Below are positions 40,895 to 50,260 of a DNA stretch of 64,000 nucleotides, in pieces. A program made the position numbers and the translations under genes. Every line of letters starts with the position of its first letter. Positions within the stretch are counted from its first letter, which is position 1. The stretch is from NCBI GenBank assembly GCA_041659525.1, contig JBAZYC010000001.1, positions 496,001 through 560,000 of the forward strand, in the 5' to 3' direction. The notes below the pieces were generated by a model. That model did not search any database and was not told the DNA's origin. It saw nothing but the letters and a program-made list of their open reading frames with translations. This DNA comes from JAAZKV01 sp041659525. GTDB taxonomy: Archaea > Iainarchaeota > Iainarchaeia > Iainarchaeales > JAAZKV01.

Positions 40895-42481
40895 ATGAGA
40901 AAAGATTTTTCAAAAGCTGAGCATTTATTTGCAAAAAAAATTCTTAATGAAATTTCTAGTGGGGTAATTAACACTGAAAAGGAACTTGAGGAAAGAAGAT
41001 TTTTTTGGAGTAAAACCCTAAAGTTAACAGAGATGCCCAATTTTACTTTTACTATTTCTAATTGTAAAAAACCCACTAAAAAAATGAAGCAATTGCTTTC
41101 AATTAAACCAACAAGGAGTCTTTCAGGGGTTCAAGTTATTGCAGTAATGCTTCCCCCTTTTCCTTGCCCTGGCAAGTGTATTTATTGTCCTTCCTCTCTT
41201 GAAGATAAAGCTTCTCCAAAATCATATACTGGTTTTGAACCTAGCGCTCTTAGGGCTCAAAGATTAGATTATGATCCTTTCAAAATTGTTTCAAACAGAA
41301 TAAAACAATTAGATGCTACAGGAAACAGTGCGCAGAAAATTGAGTTAATTTTTCAAGGAAGTTCTTTTACTACTCTTCCAAAATTAAAGCAGGAACAAAT
41401 AGTAAAAAAGAGTCTTGATGCAATAATTGAAAAGAAAACAAAAAACCTTAAAGAAGCAAAACTTTTAGCCGAAAAATCAAAGCGAAGAGTGGTTGGAATT
41501 ACTTTTGAAACAAGGCCTGATATTTGTGGAGAAAAAGAAATTAAAGAAATGCTTAATTTAGGCGGAACTCGACTTGAACTAGGGGTTCAAAATCCTGATG
41601 ATGAAATTTATCGTGCAGTAAATAGAGGGCATACTGTGCAAGATGTAATAACTTCTACTCAAAAATTAAAAGATTCTTCATTCAAAGTTCTTTATCACTT
41701 AATGCCAGGACTTCCAGGGAGTAATTATAAAAAAGATTTAAAGAATTTTAAAAGTATTTTTACAAATCCTGATTTCAAACCAGATATGGTAAAATTTTAT
41801 CCCTGTCTTGTAATTAAAGGAACTAAACTTTATGATGAATGGGTTAAAGGAAATTTTGATCCACTTGAAGAAGAAAGTGCTGCAAAACTTTTAGCAGAAA
41901 TTAAATCCGAAGTTCCTAAGTGGGTTAGAATAATGAGAGTTAATAGAGATATTCCTAGTACAGTAATTTCCGCAGGGGTAAAAAAGACTAATTTGCGTCA
42001 ATTAGTAGAAAAAGAGTTGCATGATAGCGGTCGAAAGTGTAATTGTATTAGGTGTAGAGAAGCTGGTTTAATGTCAAGAGAGAGTGAAGTAGATGTTTCT
42101 AAAGCAAAATTAGAAACCACTTTTTATGAAGCAAGTAAAGGGGAAGAAGCTTTCATTTCTTTTGAATCAAAAGACGCTTTATTTGGTTTTGTTAGATTAA
42201 GAAAGCCTGCTGAACCATTTTTGAAAGAGATTTCAAAAAGCACTGCGTTAATTAGAGAGCTTCATGTTTATGGTAAATCAATTCCTGTTGGAGAAAAAAA
42301 CAAAGGCAGTTCTCAGCATAAAGGAATTGGAAAAGAATTAATGCTTGAGGCCCAAAGAGTAGCTAAGGAAAGATTTGGAGCAAACAAAATGGTAGTTATC
42401 TCTGGTTTGGGTGTTAAAGAGTATTATAGAAAAAACTTTAATTATAAAAAAGAAGGGGCTTTTGTTTCTAAAAAGATTTAA
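40895..42481 (+). CDS. elp3: Elp3 tRNA wobble uridine acetyltransferase
   Basis: Elp3 makes carboxymethyluridine at tRNA wobble U34 from acetyl-CoA and SAM. The radical SAM part has FPCPGKCIYCPSS (Cys91, 95, 98), SYTGFEPSALRAQR and LIFQGSSFTTLP. The C-terminal GNAT domain (about 400-528) has ELHVYGKSIPVG, HKGIGKELMLEAQRVA and LGVKEYYRKNFNY. Length 528 aa is normal for archaea. Confidence 0.94.
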   Translation: MRKDFSKAEHLFAKKILNEISSGVINTEKELEERRFFWSKTLKLTEMPNFTFTISNCKKPTKKMKQLLSIKPTRSLSGVQVIAVMLPPFPCPGKCIYCPSSLEDKASPKSYTGFEPSALRAQRLDYDPFKIVSNRIKQLDATGNSAQKIELIFQGSSFTTLPKLKQEQIVKKSLDAIIEKKTKNLKEAKLLAEKSKRRVVGITFETRPDICGEKEIKEMLNLGGTRLELGVQNPDDEIYRAVNRGHTVQDVITSTQKLKDSSFKVLYHLMPGLPGSNYKKDLKNFKSIFTNPDFKPDMVKFYPCLVIKGTKLYDEWVKGNFDPLEEESAAKLLAEIKSEVPKWVRIMRVNRDIPSTVISAGVKKTNLRQLVEKELHDSGRKCNCIRCREAGLMSRESEVDVSKAKLETTFYEASKGEEAFISFESKDALFGFVRLRKPAEPFLKEISKSTALIRELHVYGKSIPVGEKNKGSSQHKGIGKELMLEAQRVAKERFGANKMVVISGLGVKEYYRKNFNYKKEGAFVSKKI

Positions 42482-42514
42482 ATCCTAGAAAAACACCTAA
42501 CTTGTTGTGGTTTT

Positions 42515-42874
42515 GTGTTTGAACTAATTTTAGCTATGGCAGTAGTTATTCTAATAATTATTTTAATTTTTTTAATAAAATCTTTTATTGATCTTCAAAG
42601 TAAATATAAGGAATTACTGTTTTCAAAGCAATCTCAAAGTGTAAAGTATGGTCAACTAACTGAGCAATGGATTCCTTTTAGTAAGAATTTTCCTTTTGAT
42701 TCACAGAATTTTCGTTTCATTGGTAAACCAATTGATGGGGTTAGTTTTGAGGATGATAAAATTGTTTTTGTTGAATTCAAAACAAACAAATCTCAATTAA
42801 ACGAAAATCAAAAAAGAGTAAAAGAATTAGTTAAAGATAAAAAGATTGAGTGGTTTGAATTGAGAGTGGAATAA
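42515..42874 (+). CDS. Membrane-anchored Holliday resolvase-like protein (Endonuc_Holl)
   Basis: One N-terminal membrane helix (about 2-25) is followed by a coiled stretch. The family core follows: KYGQLTEQWIPFSKNFPFD, FRFIGKPIDGVSFEDDKIVF and VEFKTNKSQLNENQKRVKEL. It corresponds to a PD-(D/E)xK-like fold with D-G and E-x-K. The membrane anchor makes a role in ordinary recombination uncertain. The start is GTG at 42515 without a strong Shine-Dalgarno. Confidence 0.8.
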   Translation: MFELILAMAVVILIIILIFLIKSFIDLQSKYKELLFSKQSQSVKYGQLTEQWIPFSKNFPFDSQNFRFIGKPIDGVSFEDDKIVFVEFKTNKSQLNENQKRVKELVKDKKIEWFELRVE

Positions 42875-42919
42875 TTTAATAAATTTGGGTAAATTAATGA
42901 ATAGTTCAAGTTGTTTTGT

Positions 42920-43954
42920 CTACTCCAACTTGTATCTTAGTGTGGTAACTATTCCTCCAAATCCCATTATTTGTTTTTCTTGTGGGTTTCTCGAAGAAAT
43001 TATTTCAGTTTCTGTTCCATTCTTTTCAGCAAGATCTAATAGTTCCTCAGCTTCGTTTCTATTTTGCATTAAGTAGGTTTCTGCTAGAATTACTTTTTCG
43101 CAAGCACCTAGTGAAATTGCTTCTTTTACTTTTTCTTTTCCATACTCTGCTTTTCCTTTAGCAATTTTTGCTAAAAAATCTTCAATTGTTTTTGATTCTT
43201 TTGAGAGTTGGAGTTCTCGTTCTACTTTTTCTAATTTTCCTTGCGAAGTGAGTTCATTAAAACCAGTTTCTCCAACAGAATTAGTAACTTCCGTTAAAAC
43301 AGTTGGAAGTCCTTTGATTTTCTTATCATTTATATATTTAGCAAAATTTTCTTTTGTAAATCCTGGGCCAGCAAGTAATATTTTCTTTGGCTCAAGTGAA
43401 ACAATTTTTTCAAGTATTTCTTCAAAGTAAGTGCTTTTTTCAGTAGCAAATCTTTTTCCTTTGCTTTTTTCTTTTATGTTTGCTTTTCTTACTATTGAAA
43501 ACTGATTAACAAAAGCAAGTTCTGCTTCTTCATCATCAAGAAGAACAATTAATAGTTTTGAAGCAGCGCTTGCACTCTCTGCTTTTTTTATTCTATCAAT
43601 TTGCCACCCTCTTAATTCTTTTTTTTGAATTTTGAGTTTTTCTCCAAGTCCAATTTCAATGGTTTGGTGGCTTTTTAGTTCAATAAATTCTTCAGGTTTT
43701 CCACCTAAAATAATTCCGTTTATTCTTAAGTTTTCCCCATACTCTTGGAAGTGCGCTTCTTCTACTTGTAGTTCTACAAAAATTTTTATTCGCTCAGCTT
43801 TTTCTCCTTCTTTTTTTGGTTTTATTTTTCTGTCAGTTGAACCAAATACAATATCTTCTTTGTCGAGTATTTTCTCTAGGTGCCAGAGATCATCAAGGCT
43901 TTCTGGAATACAGCTTATTTCCTTCAGTTTTTTGTCTATTTTTAGCACTTTCAT
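42920..43954 (-). CDS. pelA: Ribosome rescue factor aPelota (Dom34)
   Basis: aPelota enters stalled ribosomes with aEF1A and triggers dissociation by ABCE1. The Sm-like N-domain has SLDDLWHLEKILDKEDIVFG, and the loop then reads VELQVEEAHFQEYGENLRIN and GIILG. The central domain (LLIVLLDDEEAELAFV) and C-terminal L7Ae-like domain (EAISLGACEKVILAETYL) are complete. 344 aa. The ABCE1 gene lies 0.6 kb away on the same strand. Confidence 0.93.
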   Translation of the reverse strand: MKVLKIDKKLKEISCIPESLDDLWHLEKILDKEDIVFGSTDRKIKPKKEGEKAERIKIFVELQVEEAHFQEYGENLRINGIILGGKPEEFIELKSHQTIEIGLGEKLKIQKKELRGWQIDRIKKAESASAASKLLIVLLDDEEAELAFVNQFSIVRKANIKEKSKGKRFATEKSTYFEEILEKIVSLEPKKILLAGPGFTKENFAKYINDKKIKGLPTVLTEVTNSVGETGFNELTSQGKLEKVERELQLSKESKTIEDFLAKIAKGKAEYGKEKVKEAISLGACEKVILAETYLMQNRNEAEELLDLAEKNGTETEIISSRNPQEKQIMGFGGIVTTLRYKLE

Positions 43955-44010
43955 AAAGTCTTTTTGTCAAGAAATAGTTTTAAATTCACTTTATGCTTGT
44001 ATTAAATTGC

Positions 44011-44451
44011 ATGAGTCAAATTACGCGCAAAAAAGGCAAAGTAAAGGCCCCTAAATCTAATAAGCGCGTGGTTATTTCTGAAGCAATTGTTAAGGATTCT
44101 AAAGGCAAAGTTCTTCTTCTTAAGAGGAGTAGAGCAAATTCTATTTATATTGGTAAATGGCAATTTCCTGGTGGAAAGGCTGAGGTAGGAGAAAATGCAA
44201 GGCAAGCCATAACTAGGGAGATTTTTGAAGAAACTGGGTGTAAGTGTTTCTCTTTAAAGTTATTAAAGAAAGTAATTTTTTCAGAAATATTTAGGGGAAG
44301 AAGAACCACTGTAGAACTAAATACTTTTTCTTGTAAATTAAAAGGAAAAATTGTTCTAAGCAAGGATCACTCAAAGTACAAATTTGTCAAAGCCTCAAAA
44401 TCTATTGAAAAAATTCTTGCCCCTATTTCAAAAAAAGCTTTATTTGAGTAA
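44011..44451 (+). CDS. Nudix hydrolase
   Basis: Nudix box GGKAEVGENARQAITREIFE then ETGC is at about residues 54-76 from ATG 44011. It is preceded by VLLLKRSRANSIYIGKWQFP, resembling dNTP-cleaning MutT-like enzymes. A basic N-terminus (SQITRKKGKVKAPKSNKRV) is unusual. Starts at 43993 and 44011 are both open. It is divergent from aPelota with a 56-bp gap. Confidence 0.8.
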   Translation: MSQITRKKGKVKAPKSNKRVVISEAIVKDSKGKVLLLKRSRANSIYIGKWQFPGGKAEVGENARQAITREIFEETGCKCFSLKLLKKVIFSEIFRGRRTTVELNTFSCKLKGKIVLSKDHSKYKFVKASKSIEKILAPISKKALFE

Positions 44452-44519
44452 TTAATTATTTTATCTTGATATTACTTAATTTAATTTTAAATTGTTTAAG
44501 TAAATTGAACTAATTAGTT

Positions 44520-46271
44520 TTAGCAATAATATTTTCCTTCTTTTTTTTGTTCTCTATCAAGAACTGAATCACTTTTGTTTATTCTTGGTCTTTTTGAGTC
44601 TTTATCCTGTCTAACTGTAATTTCTAAGTATTGTAAGAGTTTGTTTAATCCTACATCGACATTAAATGGTCCTTCTGCTTTTCCTTTTATTGCAGGCTCT
44701 CCACTAAACACCATTATTTTGTCACTAAGGTAATCTACAAAAGTCAAATCGTGGTCGATTACTAGTGCTGAGCAATCAGTAATATCAATATGATTCTTTA
44801 TTGCTTTTCCGACTGCAAGTCTTTGTTCTACATCAAGGTGTGCACTTGGTTCATCAAGCAAGTAAAGATCCGCTTTTTTACTTAAAGCAAGTGCGATTGA
44901 TACTCTTTGAAGTTCTCCACCTGAAAGATTCTTTGCTTTCTTTTCAAGTAATTCTTCTAACTCAAGTGGGCGTAAAATACTTTGTCTAATTTCAGGAATA
45001 ACAGTCGGGTCAAGTAGTTCGCTAACTGTTTTTTCCCCAGTGTAAGTTATTTGTTGGGGTTTGTAAGAAATTTTTACATAAGAATCTAACTTAGTGTTAT
45101 CAGGAGTTATTTCTCCTGCAAGTATTTTCATGAAAGTAGTTTTTCCAATTCCATTTGGCCCAACTATTCCAATTATTTCATTTTTCTTTACTTGGTTTTG
45201 TTCAACATTTAATTCAAAAGTTCCAAGTTTTTTAGTCATTTGTGGCCATTCTATTATTTTTTCTTTTCTATCTTTTTTTTCTTTTCGTTGGTGTGAAAAG
45301 AAATCAATTGGATAATCTCTAAATCTGTAATTTTCATCTTTAGAGTAACCATCAAGGTAAATGTTTATTCCTTCTCTGTTTGTTTTTAATTGAGAAACAA
45401 ATCCATATACTCTTGGTTTTCCATACATTAGGTTTACATAATCAGAAAGGTAATCAAGTAAAATAAGGTCATGTTCTACCATCATTACAGCAGCTTCTTT
45501 TGTTAAGCTTCTAATAAATTTTGCTGCCCTTAGTCTCTCCTTTATATCCAAAAAAGAACTTGGTTCATCAAAGAAATAAAGATCTGCTTTTTTTAATCCA
45601 GTTGCCGCGATTGCAACTTTTTGAAATTCTCCTCCAGAAAGCTCACTTGCTTTTCTGTCAAGTATGTTCTCTATGTTCATTTCTTTTACAACACTTTCAA
45701 GTAAACCTCTGCTATCCACTTTTTTTAATAAGTCTTTTACAGTCCCTTCTGCTTTTATTAGTTCAATACTTTGTGGTTTTACTGCAACATTTACTCCTTC
45801 AGAGTAGAGTTTTTTGAAAAAATCTTGTGCTTCTTTTCCCCGGTAATAATCAATTACTTTGTCTTTGCTTTGTGCTTTTTCTCCAAAATTAGGGATAATG
45901 TTTCCTGAAAGTATTTTTACAATAGTAGTTTTTCCTATTCCATTTCTTCCAACAAGTCCAATTACTGAGTTTTGCTTTGGAATGGGTAATCCATGTAATC
46001 TAAACATGTTTTTTCCAAAGGAGTGAATAGGTTCATTTAAGTTAAAAGAAAGATTAACGATGCTTATTGCTTTGAATGGGCATCTGTTTTGGCATATTTC
46101 GCAGCCAATGCAAATTTCTTCAGCAATAACTGGTTTTTTTAGTGGTTCGTGAACTATGCATTTCTTTCCGGTTCTATTCACTGGGCAGACTTTTTCGCAT
46201 AAGTAGTTTCCGCAGTTATCAAAGTTGCATGTTTCGTAATCAATTACAGCCACTCTTTTTTTTGCATCCAT
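44520..46271 (-). CDS. abce1: Ribosome recycling ATPase ABCE1 (Rli1)
   Basis: ABCE1 splits ribosomes after termination or Pelota rescue. The N-terminal two-cluster Fe-S domain has Cys20, 25, 29 and 38 and Cys54, 57, 60, 64 (ICIGCEICQNRCPF). NBD1 has GRNGIGKTT (108-116) and LSGGEFQKVAIA. NBD2 has GPNGIGKTT and LSGGELQRVSIALAL followed by DEPSAHLDVEQR. The hinge sequences are conserved. 583 aa is normal. Confidence 0.95.
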   Translation of the reverse strand: MDAKKRVAVIDYETCNFDNCGNYLCEKVCPVNRTGKKCIVHEPLKKPVIAEEICIGCEICQNRCPFKAISIVNLSFNLNEPIHSFGKNMFRLHGLPIPKQNSVIGLVGRNGIGKTTIVKILSGNIIPNFGEKAQSKDKVIDYYRGKEAQDFFKKLYSEGVNVAVKPQSIELIKAEGTVKDLLKKVDSRGLLESVVKEMNIENILDRKASELSGGEFQKVAIAATGLKKADLYFFDEPSSFLDIKERLRAAKFIRSLTKEAAVMMVEHDLILLDYLSDYVNLMYGKPRVYGFVSQLKTNREGINIYLDGYSKDENYRFRDYPIDFFSHQRKEKKDRKEKIIEWPQMTKKLGTFELNVEQNQVKKNEIIGIVGPNGIGKTTFMKILAGEITPDNTKLDSYVKISYKPQQITYTGEKTVSELLDPTVIPEIRQSILRPLELEELLEKKAKNLSGGELQRVSIALALSKKADLYLLDEPSAHLDVEQRLAVGKAIKNHIDITDCSALVIDHDLTFVDYLSDKIMVFSGEPAIKGKAEGPFNVDVGLNKLLQYLEITVRQDKDSKRPRINKSDSVLDREQKKEGKYYC

Positions 46272-46353
46272 AAAAAAGTACTCATTAGAAAAGAATAAAA
46301 ACTTCAGTTATTCCTCTAGTTTTTGCTTAAATCCAACTTTGTTTTGGAGGGGG

Positions 46354-46770
46354 TTAGTTTACATTAATTTTTACTTTTCTTTTGAAAATTAATTTAACCA
46401 AATTTTCTTCGTTGCTTTGTTTTACTAAATTACAATCAAGAGTGAAAGAAAATTGTTTTGGAGTGACTGTGAGAGTAGTTGTTGTTAATTTGGAGCAGTT
46501 TGTTTGGTGAACAGAATTTAATCTATTTAAAATTGAAATAGCATTTGAATCAACGCAAGAAGTTATTTCAGCAACAGTTTTGCTCCAATTACAATCACTA
46601 GCTATTCTGGTAAGATTAAGTTCAAAGTTGTTAGTAAAAAGTTTTGCTTCAATTGGAAGTTCTTTTATTGACACTTGGTTTTTTGTTTCAATATTCATAC
46701 TAAAAAGAAGTGCTCCAACTAAAAATACAGCAAGTACTACTAAAAGTCCTCCAAATCCTTTGTTATTCAT
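46354..46770 (-). CDS. Membrane-anchored pilus-locus protein (minor pilin-like)
   Basis: About 138 residues with one N-terminal hydrophobic helix (MNNKGFGGLLVVLAVFLVGA) and an extracellular-type domain with four Cys. The signal lacks the QGxxEYLL core, but KGFGGLLV is compatible with a pilin-like processing site. ATG 46770 follows GGTGGAT. It overlaps the preceding pilin-like gene by four bases and is the last gene of the pilus locus. Confidence 0.6.
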   Translation of the reverse strand: MNNKGFGGLLVVLAVFLVGALLFSMNIETKNQVSIKELPIEAKLFTNNFELNLTRIASDCNWSKTVAEITSCVDSNAISILNRLNSVHQTNCSKLTTTTLTVTPKQFSFTLDCNLVKQSNEENLVKLIFKRKVKINVN

Positions 46771-47042
46771 TCTATCCACCTACAAGAAAATTTTTCTAAG
46801 AGTTGTTTACTTTGAACCCTATAATAAATTACTTTTGAACAATATTGAGTAGTTGCAAGTATGTTTGGTAGGCTTTCATTTTGATCAAAATAAAGAGTCA
46901 TTGCTCTGTCACTTTGGGCTTGTATTTGGATGTTATTTGTGGATTGTACTTGAAAAGAACTAGTGTACCAAAATACTGATGTTGCAAGAATTATTATTAT
47001 TAAAGTAAGTAAAGCTTCGGTAGAAAAAATAAATCCTTTCAT
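46767..47042 (-). CDS. Short pilin-like protein (91 aa)
   Basis: It begins MKGFIFSTEALLTLIIIILA, a class III-like signal with processing expected after KG and a conserved Glu in the helix. A short Ser/Gln/Asn-rich body with two Cys follows. Both ends overlap its neighbours by four bases (ATGA type), so the four genes 47960-46354 form one translationally coupled block. Confidence 0.62.
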   Translation of the reverse strand: MKGFIFSTEALLTLIIIILATSVFWYTSSFQVQSTNNIQIQAQSDRAMTLYFDQNESLPNILATTQYCSKVIYYRVQSKQLLEKFSCRWIE

Positions 47043-47530
47043 TTTCCCACCTTCAAGTTAAGCGTTCCTCTTTGAAGATTTGGGCAACTAGCGGTTGTCA
47101 TGCAAAGATTTAGGTCATAATAATTAATATTTTTGTCACACACAAGTACGTTAACATCAAAAGAAATCAAGTTTTCATAATTAACTGAATCAGTTAAATA
47201 TTGGGTAGTGCTCGTAGTAGTTAAGCTCAAAGTAACATTACCGTCTTGGAGCGCAATTAATTTTTTTCTATCCGCTGAAGTTATTCCTGCTATTTTTGCT
47301 GTATTTATTGAGTAAGCTAATGAAGTGCCATTAAAATCACAACTAGTTTTAGGTGAATTTGCAAATGTAATTATTCCAGTCTCAGCTCTTTCTTTTAATA
47401 AAGAAAATTCAGTTTTTTGTTTTGTGTTATACAAGTTAAATTCCCCTACGCTAGCCAGTACTCCGAAGCCCATTATTATGAGGGCCATTGCAAAAAGAAA
47501 ATCAGTAGAAAAAATTTGGCCTTTATGCAT
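47039..47530 (-). CDS. Pilin-like protein (163 aa)
   Basis: The signal MHKGQIFSTDFLFAMALIIM fits class III signals (KGQ followed by a helix with an acidic residue at position +6 or so). The body is Thr/Asn-rich with four Cys in CDFNGTS, VCDKN, LCMTTASC. It probably forms a minor pilus subunit. The gene overlaps both neighbours. Confidence 0.68.
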   Translation of the reverse strand: MHKGQIFSTDFLFAMALIIMGFGVLASVGEFNLYNTKQKTEFSLLKERAETGIITFANSPKTSCDFNGTSLAYSINTAKIAGITSADRKKLIALQDGNVTLSLTTTSTTQYLTDSVNYENLISFDVNVLVCDKNINYYDLNLCMTTASCPNLQRGTLNLKVGK

Positions 47531-47960
47531 TTTTAATCACCAAAATCCCTGTGTGGGGTACATCAGTAAGGACAATATTCATATCAGTATTTTTACTAAA
47601 ATAAGAATTTGAATCAACAGTGTAAAATCCACCTGTTTTTGTTGTAACAGTGACTAAGAACTGGATTTTGTTTGCATCAAAAACAGTTATGATTGGATAA
47701 ACTTTTTTCAAATTTCCTTTTTCATCTTCGTATTGTATTTTATTTATTTTTAATTCAGCATAAAAATTTGTATCAGACATTGTTTGAAGAGTGGTAATAA
47801 ATGAAGCTGTTTTTTGAGAGGACTCGCTAAGTTGCTGTTCTATTAAAGTTTTTTCTTGAGAGGATTTAAAATTAAAAATGAGTAAACTTAGTGAAGAAAT
47901 TACAATTAAGACTACTATTAAAGTAATCATTAAATCTAAGCTTATTTGGCCTTTTTTCAT
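47523..47960 (-). CDS. Pilin-like protein (145 aa)
   Basis: MKKGQISLDLMITLIVVLIV is a typical class III signal (KKGQ, Asp in the helix). The body is beta-rich without Cys. It heads the four-gene pilin-like block at 46354-47960 and is separated from the JAMM gene by 38 bp. Confidence 0.7.
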   Translation of the reverse strand: MKKGQISLDLMITLIVVLIVISSLSLLIFNFKSSQEKTLIEQQLSESSQKTASFITTLQTMSDTNFYAELKINKIQYEDEKGNLKKVYPIITVFDANKIQFLVTVTTKTGGFYTVDSNSYFSKNTDMNIVLTDVPHTGILVIKNA

Positions 47961-47998
47961 GCTAAACTTATGATTTTTCTCCCTTTTAATTTTGAGGT

Positions 47999-48367
47999 TT
48001 AGTCTTCAATAAGTGAAATTTGGGTGTTTTCTCCCTTTTCATTATAAAAAGAAATATTTTCTATAAAAAAAGGATATCCTAAAATTGCATTTAAGGAGTA
48101 TTTTCTAAAGAACTTTTTATCAGTCGTGCTTGGGCTAGAACTACCATTAGGGTGGGAATGCAGGGTTCCAACAATAGAATCGTCAAATGGGATAGTATAC
48201 TCATTTATGCTAGCCGAAGTTTCATTATTGTGAGTGGGTAAGAAAACAATTTCATGAATAAGTTCCTCTTTCTTATTTCCTCCAAGAAAACACATAAATT
48301 CATCAGGCATAAAATTATTTGAAGCACTTATTGCATTAATTAAAACGCTTTTCTTTATTTTCCACAT
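47999..48367 (-). CDS. JAMM/MPN+ metalloprotease-like protein
   Basis: The JAMM zinc site is complete: Glu23 (PDEFMCFLGG) and HSH at His70/His72 in GTLHSHPNGSSSPSTTDKKF, with Ser80 and Asp83 of the S-x2-D segment. Such proteins remove ubiquitin-like tails or cleave other isopeptides. The 122-aa length is minimal for the domain. ATG 48367 lies at the stop of the TctA-like gene (ORF end 48370), so the two are coupled. It sits inside a pilus locus, where its substrate is unknown. Confidence 0.85.
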   Translation of the reverse strand: MWKIKKSVLINAISASNNFMPDEFMCFLGGNKKEELIHEIVFLPTHNNETSASINEYTIPFDDSIVGTLHSHPNGSSSPSTTDKKFFRKYSLNAILGYPFFIENISFYNEKGENTQISLIED

Positions 48368-48369
48368 AC

Positions 48370-49533
48370 TTAAATTAGGATAAATAAGTAGAAAAAGAGA
48401 ACTGGGACAATTAAAGAAGAAATGCAAATGCTTCTTCTTAAGTTATTTGTCAGAACAAATAAACCTAATGCGGTTGAAAATAATAGTGCGCTTAATCCTA
48501 TAAATCCATTTAATGCAAATACAAGCAAAATTACAAAAACCAAAGCCCAAATGGATATTTTTTGAGTAAAACTCTGTGTGAATATTTTAATTGCTTTTTT
48601 TGAAAGAATTATTGCAACTAGTCCTCCAATTCCTGCTGCAAATATCATAATGATTGTTCCAATAAAAAAAGTTTCTTGAGTAAAGAATATTTTGTTTTGA
48701 AGAGCAAGCATTCCTCCATTTCTTGCTTTTGATAAAGCAAACAAAGTGGAATATGAAAAGAAAAAATTTGATGCATTTATTGCCCCCAGCATTGCTAAAT
48801 ATTCATTAGTGCTTTTTTTGTTTCTAAAAGTATTAATTATTCCTGCAGCAGTGTTGCTTCCAATACCGGGCATAATTGAAACAATTGAGCCGCCAATCAC
48901 CCCTATTAAAGATTCTTTTATTACGGAAAAACTAATTGTTACATTTTCTTGTTGTTTTACTAAAATTTCTTTTTCTTTTAAAGAATAAAGAATTCCTGCC
49001 ACCCCAAAATATCCTGTAATAAGTGGAAATATTTGATTTTCGAATAATATTCCTTGTGAGGAGGCGGCAATAATTACAAAAAAAACAAGTAGCATTCTTT
49101 TAGGTGTTTTTTCACTTATAACAAAAACAATTAACGCAAAAATAAGTACTAGTGGAGTAACTAAAATTATTTCTTTTGAATTTTGTTTGATAAAAAGAAA
49201 AAAAAGAGGGGTTAGTAGAGAGCCTACAATAATTGCGATAAGCGCTCCTGTGGTGCTTAGGCATATTGCTTCAATTGCTTTTCCTTCAAGAAGCATTCTA
49301 TGCGCTGGTAAAATACTTTCAAAAGTATTTTCGCTAGGGGCACCAATAAAAACAGCGGGAATAAATTCAATAAATATTTGAGTAGTGCACATACTTAACA
49401 TAAAGGAAGTTATTTCCATTCCAAAAAAAGGACTTGTTGCAGTAAGAATCGCAATATTGTTTGAGTGAAGTCCTGGAATTAATCCTGCAATTATTCCTGC
49501 AATTGCGCCAATGAAACACCAAATAAGAATTAT
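48370..49533 (-). CDS. TctA-like (DUF112) membrane transporter with non-canonical start
   Basis: About ten membrane helices and the repeated IMPGIGSNTAAG motif identify the TctA/DUF112 family of carboxylate-type carriers. The first ATG (49419) begins after the other conserved motif. The same frame upstream encodes GIIAGLIPGLHSNNIAIL, the expected first PGLH-N repeat, and is open to a TGA near 49570. There is no ATG, GTG or TTG in that stretch. After GGTGGTGA the first codons are ATA (49533) and ATT (49530). I extend the gene to ATA; the exact start is uncertain. It overlaps the stop of the preceding gene. Confidence 0.7.
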   Translation of the reverse strand: MILIWCFIGAIAGIIAGLIPGLHSNNIAILTATSPFFGMEITSFMLSMCTTQIFIEFIPAVFIGAPSENTFESILPAHRMLLEGKAIEAICLSTTGALIAIIVGSLLTPLFFLFIKQNSKEIILVTPLVLIFALIVFVISEKTPKRMLLVFFVIIAASSQGILFENQIFPLITGYFGVAGILYSLKEKEILVKQQENVTISFSVIKESLIGVIGGSIVSIMPGIGSNTAAGIINTFRNKKSTNEYLAMLGAINASNFFFSYSTLFALSKARNGGMLALQNKIFFTQETFFIGTIIMIFAAGIGGLVAIILSKKAIKIFTQSFTQKISIWALVFVILLVFALNGFIGLSALLFSTALGLFVLTNNLRRSICISSLIVPVLFFYLFILI

Positions 49534-49883
49534 TCTTTCACCACCTTGTGTGCAAAAAGAGTGGTGCTTATAGGGTCACTTTCTTCTCCATATTGCCCAA
49601 TTTGGTGTTCAGCATAAATTATTACAAAATCGTTTTTTTCTATTTTGAGAGCACTTGGAGAAAAAAAGAGAGCTTTGTTTCCATCAGTTGCTACAAATAA
49701 AGTAACTGGGTATCTTTGAATTACTGTCTCTATTCTTGCAAAAATTATTCCTTTGCTTTCTTCATTGTTTAAAAGATGATTAATTGTGCTTTCTTCAAAT
49801 TCAGGTTTGTACATTACTATTAAGATTAACATTCCAATTAAGGTAATCGCTAAGCAAATTTTTGAAATAGTTTTGTCATTCAT
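49530..49883 (-). CDS. Membrane-anchored small beta-domain protein (117 aa)
   Basis: One N-terminal helix (about 7-26) precedes a compact beta domain: KGIIFARIETVIQRYPVTLF, VIIYAEHQIGQYGEE. It could be an OB-fold, but I would not assert it. The stop overlaps the extended start of the TctA-like gene, so the two are coupled. No family recognised with certainty. Confidence 0.6.
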   Translation of the reverse strand: MNDKTISKICLAITLIGMLILIVMYKPEFEESTINHLLNNEESKGIIFARIETVIQRYPVTLFVATDGNKALFFSPSALKIEKNDFVIIYAEHQIGQYGEESDPISTTLFAHKVVKE

Positions 49884-49941
49884 TAACTAATTTTGAATAG
49901 ATTTAATAAAAAGAAAAAGGTTGTTTTCGTCAAATGTCGAC

Positions 49942-50256
49942 TTATTTTATGAGAATATTGATGCTTTTGTATTTTGTGGAAGCAAGGACTTTATTTTTTA
50001 TTGAATTAATATCAAGTGCAGTCAATGGGGTTAGTTTTATTATTAAATTTGTATCAACTATACTTTTTTCTATTTTTATATAATCAATAACAATAAGTTC
50101 TTTTTTCAACCCTAACTGGTTTAATGTCTCTACTTTTGCAACACTCATTGCCATTGTATCATCATGGATTTGGAGATAAAGAGAGGTTATTGCTATTGCT
50201 GCCGTTAGTATTATTAGAAGCAAAAATAAACTTTCGAAAGCTGCTTGCCCCTTCAT
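49942..50256 (-). CDS. Pilin-like protein (104 aa)
   Basis: The signal MKGQAAFESLFLLLIILTAA is a class III signal with Glu at the +5 type position. The small body is rich in Ile/Lys/Leu and has no Cys. It starts four bases after the stop of the next upstream pilin, indicating coexpression. Confidence 0.72.
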   Translation of the reverse strand: MKGQAAFESLFLLLIILTAAIAITSLYLQIHDDTMAMSVAKVETLNQLGLKKELIVIDYIKIEKSIVDTNLIIKLTPLTALDINSIKNKVLASTKYKSINILIK

Positions 50257-50260
50257 GTTT

